Shown: positions 29,444 to 36,774 of the stretch, one piece after another
Position numbering within the stretch: position 1 is the first letter of the stretch
Layout: each line of letters opens with the position of its first letter
Origin: an uncultured Acidobacteriota bacterium
Lineage (GTDB): Bacteria > Acidobacteriota > Thermoanaerobaculia > Multivoradales > SZUA-115
Length of the DNA: 36,774 nucleotides
Direction of reading: 5' to 3'
NCBI GenBank assembly: GCA_937867335.1
Contig: CALMKX010000078.1
Span: 1 to 36,774 of the forward strand
Notes under the pieces: model-generated
Database searches by the model: none
Told to the model about the DNA's origin: nothing
The model's input: only the letters and a program-made list of their open reading frames with translations
Made by a program: the position numbers and the translations under genes

Positions 29444-31933
29444 TCAGCCCCCGCAGCCTGCGAGCAGCTTCCTGGCCTCTGGCGCCTGGCGGTCCTTGGC
29501 CGGGAGCAGCCGGATCGCCCTCTCGAGCAAGGGCCTGGCCCCGGCGCAGTCGCCGCGCGCCACCAGCAGCGCCGCCAGCCGGCCGAGCGGCACGCCGATC
29601 AGCGGATAGTCGGGCGAGAGGGCCTGTTCGTAGATCTCGATCGCTCGCCGGAACATCGGCTCGGCCCGGCCAGGCTCGCCGGCCGCTACCCAGGCGGCAG
29701 CCAGCTCCTGAAGTCCCTCGGCCACTTCTGGGTGGTTTGGGCCCAGCCGTTCCTGGCGCCGGGCCAGCGCCCGCTGCAGCATCGGCAGAGCCTCGTTCTG
29801 CCGGCCTTGCTCGCGGAGCGCCATCCCCAGATGGCAGAGGCTGCGAGCCACGTCGCGGTGCTCTTCGCCGAACAGTCGCTCGCGCGCCGCCAAGCATCGC
29901 CGGAGGAGAGCCTCCGCTTCCGCGAGGCGACCGCGGGCAAGCACCGTCATCCCCAGGTAGTCGAGCGTGTTGGCCGCCTCCTCGCTGTCCGGTCCGAAGG
30001 CCTTTTCGTTGAACGCCAGCACCCGGCGGAAGATCCTCTCGGCCTCGTCGAACTCGCCCTGGTCGTGGAGCAGCAACGCCAGATTGCCGTCGAACCAGGC
30101 GGCCATCGGGTGGTCCTCGCCGTAGAGCTTGCGTTCCACGGCGATCGACTTGAGGTAGAGCTCGCGGGCCTCGGCATAGAGCCCACGATCGTGCAGGCAG
30201 AGCCCGAGGTTGTTGAGGCTGGTCGCCACCTTGGGATGCTCCTCGCCGTAGAGCCTCTGGCGCAGCTCGAGGGCCTGGCGGAAATGTTCCTCCGAGCTCT
30301 TGAAGTCCCCGGCCTCGGCGTTGATCCGCCCCAGGGCGGCGAGCAGATCCCCCTCCTCGGCGCTGCCGTCGCCGCCGCTCGCGCGGCGCACCGAGAGCGC
30401 TTGCTCGACGCTCGACCGAGCGCGGTCGTAGAGGCCCAGCTTCTCGTAGAGATCCCCCAGGGTGGCCAGCAGCGAAGCCTGGGTGTCCGGCTGCTCGCGA
30501 AGCTGGCCGGAGATCCGCTCGGCACCCTGGTCCAGCAGCTCCTGGGCGGTGATCGTGCGGCCGCGATCCGGCGAGGGCTCGGCGATCGAGAACAGGTCCT
30601 GGAGCAGGCCCGCTACCCGGGTGGCCCGGTCCCGCTCGGCACGGGTCCTCGCCAGGAGGAGGTTCGCCGCCACCAGGAAGCCCAGCACCAGCGCCACCGA
30701 GGTGGTGGCCGCCCCCACGCCCCAGGGGTGGCGGCGGAGGAACTTGCTCGCCCGGTAGCGGAAGGTGTCCGGCCGAGCGGCGATCGGCAGCCCGCGCAGA
30801 TAGCGGTCGAGGTCCGCCGCCAGCTCGCCGGCCGAGCCATAGCGGCGCTCGGCTCGGCGGGCCAGGGCCTTGGCGAGAATGGTATCGAGGTCCCCGCGCA
30901 GCTGGCGGGCCAGAAGCGGCGGCGAAGTGCCCCGCAGCGCGGCTAGCTCCTCGGCGTCGGTGCCCTCCCCCGCACGCAGGGCGGCCACGCTCGCCCGCTC
31001 CACGCCTTCGTCGCGTGTCGCCTGGGCCAGGGCCTGGGCCACGGTGTCCCGGCCGGCGAAGGGCTTGCGACCGGTTGCGAGCTCGAAGAGCAGCACGCCC
31101 AGGGAGTAGACGTCCGAAGCCGGTGTCACCGGCTCGCCGAGGATCTGCTCCGGACTCGCGTAGCTCGGGGTCATCAGCCGCAAGAGCGTCGCCGTGCGCT
31201 CGGCGAGGCCTTCCCCGGGCTCCGCCGCGAGCAGCTTGGCGATGCCGAAGTCCAGCAGCTTGGGCTCCCCTTCGGCCGTCACCAGCACGTTGCCAGGCTT
31301 GAGATCGCGGTGCACCACCAGGTTGCGATGGGCCCACTGCACTCCGGCACAGACCTTGAGGAACAAGACCACTCGCTCGCGCACGGGCAATCTCCGCTCG
31401 TCGCAGTAGTGGTCGATCGGCTGACCTTCGATCCTCTCCATCACGAAGTAGGGCAGTCCTGCCTCGGTGGAGCCGCCGTCCAGAAAGCGAGCGATGTTGG
31501 GGTGCTCGAGGTTGGCAAGGATGCGCCGCTCGGCGCGGAACCGGCTCAGCAGCTCCTGGGTGTCGAGCCCACGGCGCAGCACTTTCACCGCCGCCGCGGC
31601 CGGCTGGCCGGCCACTTGGCCCGGCTCGGCCGGCTCCGCAAGGTACACGGTGCCCATTCCACCCTGGCCGAGCACGCTGGCAAGGCGCCACTCCCCCACC
31701 TTCTGGCCCAGCAGCTCCACCTCTTCGTCTCGAGCCAGGGCGAGGGCTCCCCGCTCGATCGCGCGTTCGATGAAGGGGCCGGCCGAAGCGTCCGCAGCGA
31801 GCAGCCGCTCGACTTCGCTTCGCAGATCCGGGTCGGTGGTGGCGCGGTCGAGGAAGCTCGGTCGTTCCGGCGGAGGCAAGGTCACCGCCTGGGCGAACAG
31901 CTCCTCCACCTGGAGCCAGAGCTCATCCGGCAA
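29444..31933 (-). CDS. transmembrane Ser/Thr protein kinase with TPR domain
   Basis: This 829-residue protein has an acidobacterial-type opening (LWLQVEELFAQAVTLPPPERPSFLD), a kinase domain at about 82-385 and a membrane helix at about 404-428. The Gly loop LGQGGMGTVY is at 88-97, Lys117 in VKVLR, HRDLKPGN at 208-215, DFG at 228-230, SPE at 260-262. Residues 450-829 carry TPR repeats (LNNLGLCLHDRGLYAEARELYLKSI, LCHLGMALREQGRQNEALPML). The TPR part should be outside the cytoplasm. The start is a TTG at 31933 with GGAAGG 8 nt upstream, and it overlaps the ECF sigma stop by 11 nt; no ATG in frame is near. Pairing with an ECF sigma factor suggests one signalling unit. Confidence 0.92.
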   Translation of the reverse strand: MPDELWLQVEELFAQAVTLPPPERPSFLDRATTDPDLRSEVERLLAADASAGPFIERAIERGALALARDEEVELLGQKVGEWRLASVLGQGGMGTVYLAEPAEPGQVAGQPAAAAVKVLRRGLDTQELLSRFRAERRILANLEHPNIARFLDGGSTEAGLPYFVMERIEGQPIDHYCDERRLPVRERVVLFLKVCAGVQWAHRNLVVHRDLKPGNVLVTAEGEPKLLDFGIAKLLAAEPGEGLAERTATLLRLMTPSYASPEQILGEPVTPASDVYSLGVLLFELATGRKPFAGRDTVAQALAQATRDEGVERASVAALRAGEGTDAEELAALRGTSPPLLARQLRGDLDTILAKALARRAERRYGSAGELAADLDRYLRGLPIAARPDTFRYRASKFLRRHPWGVGAATTSVALVLGFLVAANLLLARTRAERDRATRVAGLLQDLFSIAEPSPDRGRTITAQELLDQGAERISGQLREQPDTQASLLATLGDLYEKLGLYDRARSSVEQALSVRRASGGDGSAEEGDLLAALGRINAEAGDFKSSEEHFRQALELRQRLYGEEHPKVATSLNNLGLCLHDRGLYAEARELYLKSIAVERKLYGEDHPMAAWFDGNLALLLHDQGEFDEAERIFRRVLAFNEKAFGPDSEEAANTLDYLGMTVLARGRLAEAEALLRRCLAARERLFGEEHRDVARSLCHLGMALREQGRQNEALPMLQRALARRQERLGPNHPEVAEGLQELAAAWVAAGEPGRAEPMFRRAIEIYEQALSPDYPLIGVPLGRLAALLVARGDCAGARPLLERAIRLLPAKDRQAPEARKLLAGCGG

Positions 31934-32528
31934 CGTCCGTGCCTTCCTTCATGGCCAGTCGGGAGAACATCCAGGCCCGCGCCAGCCGAGTGTCGAGGAT
32001 CACCGTGGGCACCGAGACTCCGAGCGTCTCGGCCACCTGCTGCACCGAAAGGCCGCCGAAGAAGCGCAGCTCCACCACCCGGGCCTTGCGGGGATCTCGG
32101 CGAGCGAGCTCGGTGAGCGCTTCGTCGAGGGCCAGGATGTCGAGGGGACAGGCTTCCACTCCGGGCGGCTCGACGTCCTCGAGCGAGAGCTTGAGCCCGC
32201 CCTTGCCTCGCCGCACCGCGCGCAGGCTGCGCGCGTGGTCCACCAGGATGCGCCGCATCATGCGGGCGGCCACGGCGAAGAAGTGCACCCGGTCGGCGAA
32301 GGCGGGGGCTCGGCCGGCCGAGAGCCTGAGGTAGGCCTCGTGCACCAGGGCGGTGGGCTCCAGGGTGTGGTCCGCCCGCTCGCCCGCCAACGCCCGCGCC
32401 GCCAGCCGGCGCAGCTCGCCGTAGACCAGAGGCACCAGGCGATCCGGCACCCCGCCCTCCCCCTGATGCCAACGGGAGAGAAGATCGGTGATTTCGCCGC
32501 GGTCCGAGTGCAGTTCCGCCTGGTTCAT
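31923..32528 (-). CDS. ECF-type RNA polymerase sigma factor (TIGR02999-like)
   Basis: This 201-residue sigma-70 family protein of the ECF-like type common in Acidobacteria and Planctomycetes starts LLSRWHQGEGGVPDRLVPLVYGELRRLAARAL, with region 2 HTLEPTALVHEAYLRLS and ARMMRRILVDHAR, and region 4 LRFFGGLSVQQVAETLGVSVPTVILDTRLARAW. GGGAGG lies 6 nt before the ATG at 32528. Genes of this type are usually next to a Ser/Thr kinase, as here, where the kinase start overlaps its stop. No anti-sigma factor is present; phosphorylation by the kinase is a plausible control, by inference. Confidence 0.93.
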   Translation of the reverse strand: MNQAELHSDRGEITDLLSRWHQGEGGVPDRLVPLVYGELRRLAARALAGERADHTLEPTALVHEAYLRLSAGRAPAFADRVHFFAVAARMMRRILVDHARSLRAVRRGKGGLKLSLEDVEPPGVEACPLDILALDEALTELARRDPRKARVVELRFFGGLSVQQVAETLGVSVPTVILDTRLARAWMFSRLAMKEGTDVAG

Positions 32529-32630
32529 GGCAGCCTCCCGGGGCGGCCGCGCAAGGGTCGCTCGGCCGTATTCACCGCCTTCTTTATGCCGGCCGAGCCC
32601 CCAGGCGGGACTGGGCGGGGCTGCCGAGGC

Positions 32631-33491
32631 TCAGGGCTCGAGCCGCACCCGCTCCGGCACGCTGTAGAGGTTCACGCGGTCGTCGCGCAGGAAGCTCGCC
32701 AGGCCGAGCCCGAGCTCTTGGGCCAGGAGCACCGCCAGGCTGCTCGGCGCGGAGATCGAGGCCACCAGGGACACGCCGGCCGCGAGGCTCTTCTGCACGA
32801 TCTCGAAGCTCGCCCGGCCGCTGACCAGCACGCCGTAGGAGGAGAGCGGCCAGCCGCCTGCCCGGAAGGCCCTGCCGAGCAGCTTGTCGAGGGCGTTGTG
32901 GCGACCCACGTCCTCGGCGACGTCCAGCAGCTCCCCTGTGGCCGAAAACAGCCCCGCGGCGTGGAGCCCACCGGTACGAGCGAAGACGCCCTGGCGCTCC
33001 TTGAGGGCCGCGGGCAGCCGGTAGAGCGCGGAAACGGCGATCTCGAAGCCCGGCTCGGGCGGTGCCAGGCCGCCGAGACGGAGGTTCTCGATGCCCGCCC
33101 GCCCGCACACCCCGCAGGCGCTCGAAGCGAAGAAGTGGCGCTCGAGCCGCGCCAGCTCCGGCAGCCCGGCCGCCGTGAGCTCCACCACCACCACGTTGCG
33201 GCCGTCGCCCGGGGCGGCCCAGGCGTCCTCCGGCAGGAACACCCGGGCGATCTCCTCGGGCGCCTTGACCACCCCCTCGGTGGCGAGGAAGCCCACGGCG
33301 AGCTCGAAGTCCGCCCCCGGCGTGCGCATGGTGAGCGCCAGGCTGCGCTCCTCACCGCCCGCCCGCAGGCGGATTTCCAGCGGCTCTTCGCCGGCGAGCC
33401 GGTCCTCGTCCGGGCGAGCCTCGCTTCCCCTCACCCGCAGCAGCTCGACCGGGCTCTCGCCAGGCGGGCCCCACGCCTTCGGGCCGCTCAC
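32631..33491 (-). CDS. fdhD: formate dehydrogenase accessory sulfurtransferase FdhD
   Basis: FdhD moves sulfur from IscS to the molybdenum cofactor of formate dehydrogenases. This 286-residue form has EEPLEIRLRAGG, LTMRTPGADFELAVGFLATEGVV, the CxxC at about 126-129 in FASSACGVCGRAGIENL, VAEDVGRHNALDKLLG and the late VSGRASFEIVQKSLAAGVSLVASISAPSSLAV, all diagnostic. I chose the GTG at 33491: it overlaps the stop of the EamA gene by 4 nt and GGAGG is upstream; the frame is open further upstream without homology. No formate dehydrogenase gene is in the window, so its target is elsewhere in the genome. Confidence 0.93.
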   Translation of the reverse strand: MSGPKAWGPPGESPVELLRVRGSEARPDEDRLAGEEPLEIRLRAGGEERSLALTMRTPGADFELAVGFLATEGVVKAPEEIARVFLPEDAWAAPGDGRNVVVVELTAAGLPELARLERHFFASSACGVCGRAGIENLRLGGLAPPEPGFEIAVSALYRLPAALKERQGVFARTGGLHAAGLFSATGELLDVAEDVGRHNALDKLLGRAFRAGGWPLSSYGVLVSGRASFEIVQKSLAAGVSLVASISAPSSLAVLLAQELGLGLASFLRDDRVNLYSVPERVRLEP

Positions 33492-34408
33492 ACTCCGGGT
33501 ACCTCCGCCACGCGATCTCGCCGGCTCAGCCGTGCCTCGAAGAAGGCCTTGGACAGGGTGCCAGCCAGGATCAACGCCGCACCCAGCAGCGAGTAGGGGG
33601 AGAGCCGCTCGTGGTGCACCGCCCAGGAGAGCAGCATCGAGGCCACCGGCTCGAGCAGCAGAAGGAGCGAGGCCTCGAAGGCCGAAACGCCCTTCATGCC
33701 GGCGGTCAAGAAGAAGTACGCCAGGGCGATCTGCACCGCCCCCAGGTAGACCAGCACCGCCAGGTCCTGGCCGCTCGCCGCGGGCAGGGGCAGGGCGAAG
33801 GGCAGGGAGGCGAGGCAAGCGAGGAGGTTGCCGGCGAGCACGGCGCCGAGGCCGGCATCCGCCCGGCCATGGCGGCTCAGCCAGCGCAGGCCGAGGATGG
33901 TGAACGCCCAGGTGACGCCGGCGCTCCCAGCCAGGAGATTGCCGCGGGCCGGGTCTGGAGCGGTGGCACCGGCCGGGTCCTGGGCCACGGCGAAGAGCAT
34001 CAGGCCGCCGAGCATCAGGGCCATGGTGAGGCCGTCGTGCCGGCGGATCGGCTCGCGCAGCAGCCAGGGGCCCAACAGCAGCACGTAGAGCGGCGCCGTG
34101 GACTGCAGGAAGATGGCGCTCGCCGCCGTGGTGTGCTTGTTGGCGGTGACGAACAGCACCAGGGTGGCGGCGTAGGTGATGCCCACCAGCCAGGTGCCGG
34201 CCGAGAGCCGGGGCAAGCGGCGGTAGAAGAGCGCGCTGCCCAGGAGCGTGGCCACCACTGCCACGCCCGAGCGGGCGCTCGCCACCTGCCAGCCGGAGAG
34301 CGAGCAGAGCTTGATCGCCGTGCCGCCGGTGGAAAAGAGCAGCGCCGCCGCCAGCACTTCGAGGCGGGCGAGCCCGCGCTTCGGCTCTTCGTTCAGGGCG
34401 GCGGGCAT
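33488..34408 (-). CDS. EamA/DMT-family exporter-like protein
   Basis: This 306-residue protein of the EamA (drug/metabolite transporter) family has about ten membrane helices in two repeated halves, beginning with LAAALLFSTGGTAIKL and the second half near AGSAGVTWAFTILGLRWL. The late LLLLEPVASMLLSWAVHHERLSPYSLLGAALILAG is the typical EamA end. Substrate cannot be told; relatives export amino acids or other small metabolites. It overlaps the FdhD start by 4 nt, so the two are read together, although a functional link to FdhD is not obvious. Confidence 0.9.
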   Translation of the reverse strand: MPAALNEEPKRGLARLEVLAAALLFSTGGTAIKLCSLSGWQVASARSGVAVVATLLGSALFYRRLPRLSAGTWLVGITYAATLVLFVTANKHTTAASAIFLQSTAPLYVLLLGPWLLREPIRRHDGLTMALMLGGLMLFAVAQDPAGATAPDPARGNLLAGSAGVTWAFTILGLRWLSRHGRADAGLGAVLAGNLLACLASLPFALPLPAASGQDLAVLVYLGAVQIALAYFFLTAGMKGVSAFEASLLLLLEPVASMLLSWAVHHERLSPYSLLGAALILAGTLSKAFFEARLSRRDRVAEVPGV

Positions 34409-34464
34409 GGCCTCGCCACGATCTCAGATCCCGGCCCCGCTTGCCAAGCCGGGCCGGCCGGCAG

Positions 34465-35295
34465 CTAGCCCGAGGTCTTTTCGGCGCCGGCGGCCGGGCC
34501 CACCCAGCGCCGCTCGCCGAGAATCCGCCGCGGTCGTAGCGGCTTGAGCGGCACGTGGAAGCGCCGGGTTACGCGATCAAGGATGGCGCTCATCGCCTCG
34601 TCCGGCGAATCGGTGAGCAGCAGCCGGTCCACGTCCGCGGGGCTGATGGTGCCCTCGCGAACCAGGGTGTTGCGGAAGAAATCGAGCAGAGGCGTCCAGT
34701 AGGAGACGCCCATCATCACCAGGGGAAAATCCGCCACCTTGCCGGTCTGCATCAAGGTGAGGGTCTCGAAGATCTCGTCCAGCGTGCCGTAGCCGCCCGG
34801 CATCACCACGAAGGCGTGGGAGTACTTCACCAGCATCACCTTGCGGACGAAGAAGTAGCGGAACTCGAGGAAATGATCCAGGTAGGGGTTGGGCTGCTGC
34901 TCGTGGGGCAGGCGGATGTTGCAGCCGATGCTCGGGCCTTCCACATCCCGCGCGCCGCGGTTGGCGGCCTCCATGATGCCCGGGCCGCCGCCGGTCATCA
35001 CCGTGAATCCGGCGCTCGCCAGCCTACGACCCATCTCCCGGGCCTGCTGGTAGTAAGGATGGCTTTCCGCGAAGCGGGCCGAGCCGAACACCGTGACGCA
35101 GGGACCCACGAAGTGGAGGGCGCGGAAGCCGCGTAGAAACTCCCAGGAGATGCGCCCGAGCCGCAGGAGCTCGTTCGTGCGCGAGCGCGGCCCGGCGAGG
35201 AAAGGCCCCTCCTCCACCGACTGCCGCCGCCGGCCCCAGTGCGAAACCGGCTCCTCGGCCCCGCCCGACCCGCCGCGATGCTCCCGCTCGCTCAC
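34465..35295 (-). CDS. LOG-family (TIGR00730) Rossmann-fold protein
   Basis: This protein of about 276 residues carries the LOG family motifs: a Rossmann start CVTVFGSARFAE, then GGGPGIMEAANRGA and PGGYGTLDE. Family members hydrolyse cytokinin or nucleoside 5'-monophosphates to the base and ribose 5-phosphate; bacterial ones are often called lysine decarboxylase-like, which is a misnomer. The start is uncertain. I took the GTG at 35295 because an ATG at 35376 would overlap the preceding gene by about 50 nt and adds no homology. It follows the small gene at 35327 on the same strand. Confidence 0.9.
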   Translation of the reverse strand: MSEREHRGGSGGAEEPVSHWGRRRQSVEEGPFLAGPRSRTNELLRLGRISWEFLRGFRALHFVGPCVTVFGSARFAESHPYYQQAREMGRRLASAGFTVMTGGGPGIMEAANRGARDVEGPSIGCNIRLPHEQQPNPYLDHFLEFRYFFVRKVMLVKYSHAFVVMPGGYGTLDEIFETLTLMQTGKVADFPLVMMGVSYWTPLLDFFRNTLVREGTISPADVDRLLLTDSPDEAMSAILDRVTRRFHVPLKPLRPRRILGERRWVGPAAGAEKTSG

Positions 35296-35326
35296 ATCGA
35301 AAAGTGTAGCTCGAAAGTACGGGGAT

Positions 35327-35557
35327 TCAGGCAGGCTCCGAGCCGAGCGCCGCAATCGCCCCGGGCAAGCTCGCAAGGAAAGCCTCGAGCGCCTCGTCCT
35401 CGGCCGGCAGGGTGATCTCGAGCTTGCCCCGAGCGAGCCGGCGCACCGAGCCCGGCCCGCTCATCTCGAGCGGCACCGTGATCGCCTCGCGGGAGATCTC
35501 GAGCTCGTCCACCACGTCGAGCACTCGGTTCATCACATCCTGGGTGAGGATTCGCAT
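35327..35557 (-). CDS. small hypothetical protein
   Basis: This 76-residue protein (start ATG 35557, GGGAGG about 9 nt upstream) has a Val-rich N-terminal half with helix-like MNRVLDVVDELEIS, then GSVRRLARGKLEITLPAEDEALEAFLASLPGAI. It has no Cys, signal or membrane segment. I do not know the family. Its good ribosome-binding site and place directly before the LOG gene suggest that it is real and co-transcribed with it. The frame opens 12 codons earlier, without support. Confidence 0.6.
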   Translation of the reverse strand: MRILTQDVMNRVLDVVDELEISREAITVPLEMSGPGSVRRLARGKLEITLPAEDEALEAFLASLPGAIAALGSEPA

Positions 35558-35616
35558 CGGCGGGCCTCCCTCATAGGCGGCAACGTGCGGCAATCCTAGC
35601 CTGGCGATGGAGATCC

Positions 35617-35685
35617 GGGCGCGGAAACCGCGCCCCTACCACCACCAGCCGACCCTCTTGCTGTAGGGGCGGGGTCTCCCCGCCC
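35617..35685. repeat. REP/BIME unit 1
   Basis: Two facing hairpins in 69 bp: GGGCGCGG-AAA-CCGCGCCC followed by CTAC (35617-35639), a 23-nt spacer, then GTAG before GGGCGGGG-TCT-CCCCGCCC (35663-35685). GTAG at the foot of a hairpin is typical of REP elements recognised by REP-associated tyrosine transposases. The region is free of genes. Confidence 0.8.
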
Positions 35686-35744
35686 TCTCCCGACCGAGCA
35701 CCACGCACGGACCCACGCCCTGGGCCCGGCGTCAATCCGCCACC

Positions 35745-35813
35745 CGGCGCGGAAACTGCGCCCCTACCACCACCAGCCGACTCTCTTGCTGTAGGGGCGG
35801 GGTCTCCCCGCCC
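35745..35813. repeat. REP/BIME unit 2
   Basis: Same 69-bp pair of facing hairpins as unit 1. The left stem differs at two positions (outer C, and an internal T giving a G-T pair), while the right hairpin and its GTAG are unchanged. It begins 128 bp after unit 1. Confidence 0.8.
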
Positions 35814-35866
35814 TCTCCCGACCGAAGACCACGCACGGGCCCGGGGCCCACAGTCAATCCGGACCC

Positions 35867-35935
35867 GGGCGCGGAAACCGCGCCCCTACGCCCGCTGGCC
35901 GGCCGTCTCGCTGTAGGGGCGGGGTCTCCCCGCCC
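35867..35935. repeat. REP/BIME unit 3
   Basis: Same 69-bp arrangement; both hairpins are exact, and only the spacer between them differs from units 1 and 2. It begins 122 bp after unit 2 and lies about 130 bp before the transposase. Confidence 0.8.
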
Positions 35936-36066
35936 TCTTTGGCGCCAGTCAGCCGCGACTGGCTCAACTTGCAGCCTCTTCCGGTAGCCTTCCGCCTGCA
36001 AAGGAGAGCCCTGCCACCCGAGCTCATGGTCGGCGACAGGCTCACCGAAGGAGTGGAGCGCAACCC

Positions 36067-36690
36067 TTGAAAAGAAAGCCAGATCTCCACCATCGACGTT
36101 CCCTCCGCCTGCCCGGCCACAACTACGCGGAGGCCGGAGTGTACTTCGTCACCTTGTGCACACTGCACCGGCAGTGCTACCTCGGAGAAGTGACGGGCGG
36201 AGTGTCAAGCCTTTCCGCCGCGGGGCGTCTCGCCCTGGGCGCATGGCAGGCCATCCCAGTTCGTTTCCCTCACGTCCGCTTGGACTCCTTCGTGATCATG
36301 CCCAATCACCTTCACGGGATTCTCGTGATCGGCGACGCTACAGCCGCCTGGCCCGGCACAGCCTCGGACTTGGAAAGCGCGCAGCCACCAACAACAACCT
36401 TGGGATCCGCCCTGGCAGTAGGATCCTCGCGGCACCCAACCTCGGTGCGCAGCCGGCCAACATTGGGCCAAGTAGTGGCCTATTTCAAATACCAGTCCTC
36501 GAAGCTGATCAACAATCTGCGGGTCACGCCGGGTGTGCCGGTCTGGCAACGGAACTACTTCGAGCACATCGTTCGGCACCAACAATCTCTCGAGCGGATC
36601 CGCGACTACATCGAGAACAACCCTCTGCGCTGGCACCTTGATCGGGAGAATCCAGCTATCTCCGGCCCGGAGGACCCATGGCCCATGTAA
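36067..36690 (+). CDS. REP-associated tyrosine transposase (RAYT, Y1 transposase)
   Basis: This 207-residue protein of the Y1/IS200-like superfamily cuts and joins single-stranded DNA through a tyrosine. The opening LRLPGHNYAEAGVYFVTLCT, the HUH motif in MPNHLHGIL (His81, His83), and VVAYFKYQSSKLIN with Tyr139 and Tyr142, then VWQRNYFEHIVR, are diagnostic of REP-associated members. A variable Ala/Pro/Thr-rich insert lies at about 90-130. The start is a TTG at 36067 with GGAG 8 nt upstream. It has no terminal inverted repeats of its own, but three REP units lie before it and one after it, as is usual for these non-classical, chromosomally fixed transposases. Confidence 0.93.
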   Translation: MKRKPDLHHRRSLRLPGHNYAEAGVYFVTLCTLHRQCYLGEVTGGVSSLSAAGRLALGAWQAIPVRFPHVRLDSFVIMPNHLHGILVIGDATAAWPGTASDLESAQPPTTTLGSALAVGSSRHPTSVRSRPTLGQVVAYFKYQSSKLINNLRVTPGVPVWQRNYFEHIVRHQQSLERIRDYIENNPLRWHLDRENPAISGPEDPWPM

Positions 36691-36721
36691 GCAGGTACAT
36701 GGAGCGAGCCAATTCGGGCCC

Positions 36722-36774
36722 GGGCGCGGAAACCGCGCCCCTACCACCACCAGCCGACCCTCTTGCTGTAGGGG
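36722..36774. repeat. REP/BIME unit 4, cut by the window end
   Basis: The left hairpin GGGCGCGG-AAA-CCGCGCCC plus CTAC is complete at 36722-36744; the spacer equals that of unit 1, and the second GTAG begins at 36768, after which the window stops. The transposase gene is thus flanked on both sides by the same repeat. Confidence 0.8.

Noticed and set aside
29337-31691. A 784-codon minus frame overlapping the kinase
   Set aside because: It is out of frame with a kinase that has all catalytic motifs; it is Arg/Gly/Pro-rich noise.
31467-33596. A 709-codon plus frame across kinase, sigma and fdhD
   Set aside because: It is antisense to three well-supported genes and has no recognisable domain.
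35600-36774. CRISPR-like repeats
   Set aside because: The repeats are palindromic pairs at unequal spacing (122-128 bp) around a Y1 transposase and no cas gene is present, so they are REP/BIME elements.

Overview
This is a 36.8 kb, GC-rich, gene-dense bacterial segment with about 30 genes on both strands. Several things fit a free-living diderm, most plausibly an acidobacterium of the Thermoanaerobaculia kind: an ECF sigma factor of the type that travels with Ser/Thr kinases, a kinase fused to TPRs, a secreted protein ending in an IPTLxxWG-CTERM tail, a lipoprotein and another secreted protein with CxxCH haem motifs, and a REP-associated transposase. This assignment is an inference from gene content, not a placement by marker phylogeny; recA at 7643-8686 would be the marker to use.

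Layout. 1-6135 (minus): murB, a Uma2-type nuclease gene, a GT2 glycosyltransferase, then the tight moxR / DUF58 / TgpA-like transglutaminase operon, cut by the left edge. 6175-8686: a small secreted protein, a MazEF-like toxin-antitoxin pair with a palindromic operator, and recA. 8754-15004: two exported c-type cytochrome-like proteins flanking a PhzF-family enzyme and a Prx5-type peroxiredoxin. 15351-18090: a Cys-rich IPTL-CTERM protein and a 618-residue secreted protein I do not recognise. 18157-22609 (minus): a sulfide:quinone oxidoreductase-like flavoprotein behind a good sigma-54 promoter and a doubled palindrome, its sigma-54 activator, an exported TenA-like protein and an LGFP-repeat protein. 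22721-26297: a DPP5-like S9 peptidase, divergent from a NemR-like TetR regulator whose palindrome is repeated in front of a putative outer-membrane barrel. 26294-32528 (minus): a TPR protein, a small secreted Gly/Thr-rich protein, TerC, a Ser/Thr kinase and an ECF sigma factor. 32631-35557 (minus): fdhD, an EamA exporter, a LOG-family protein and a small conserved-looking protein. 35617-36774: REP/BIME repeats around a REP-associated tyrosine transposase.

The most coherent regulatory story is the SQR unit: activator gene, twin CGTTGCAAC palindromes, sigma-54 -24/-12 element, Shine-Dalgarno and the enzyme follow each other on the minus strand. It resembles FisR control of sqr in sulfur-oxidising bacteria. 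The second is the TetR unit with two matching operators. The third is the REP/transposase locus, where each repeat is a constant 69-bp pair of facing hairpins with GTAG at the foot, as expected for substrates of such transposases. No rRNA, tRNA, CRISPR array or phage genes were seen.
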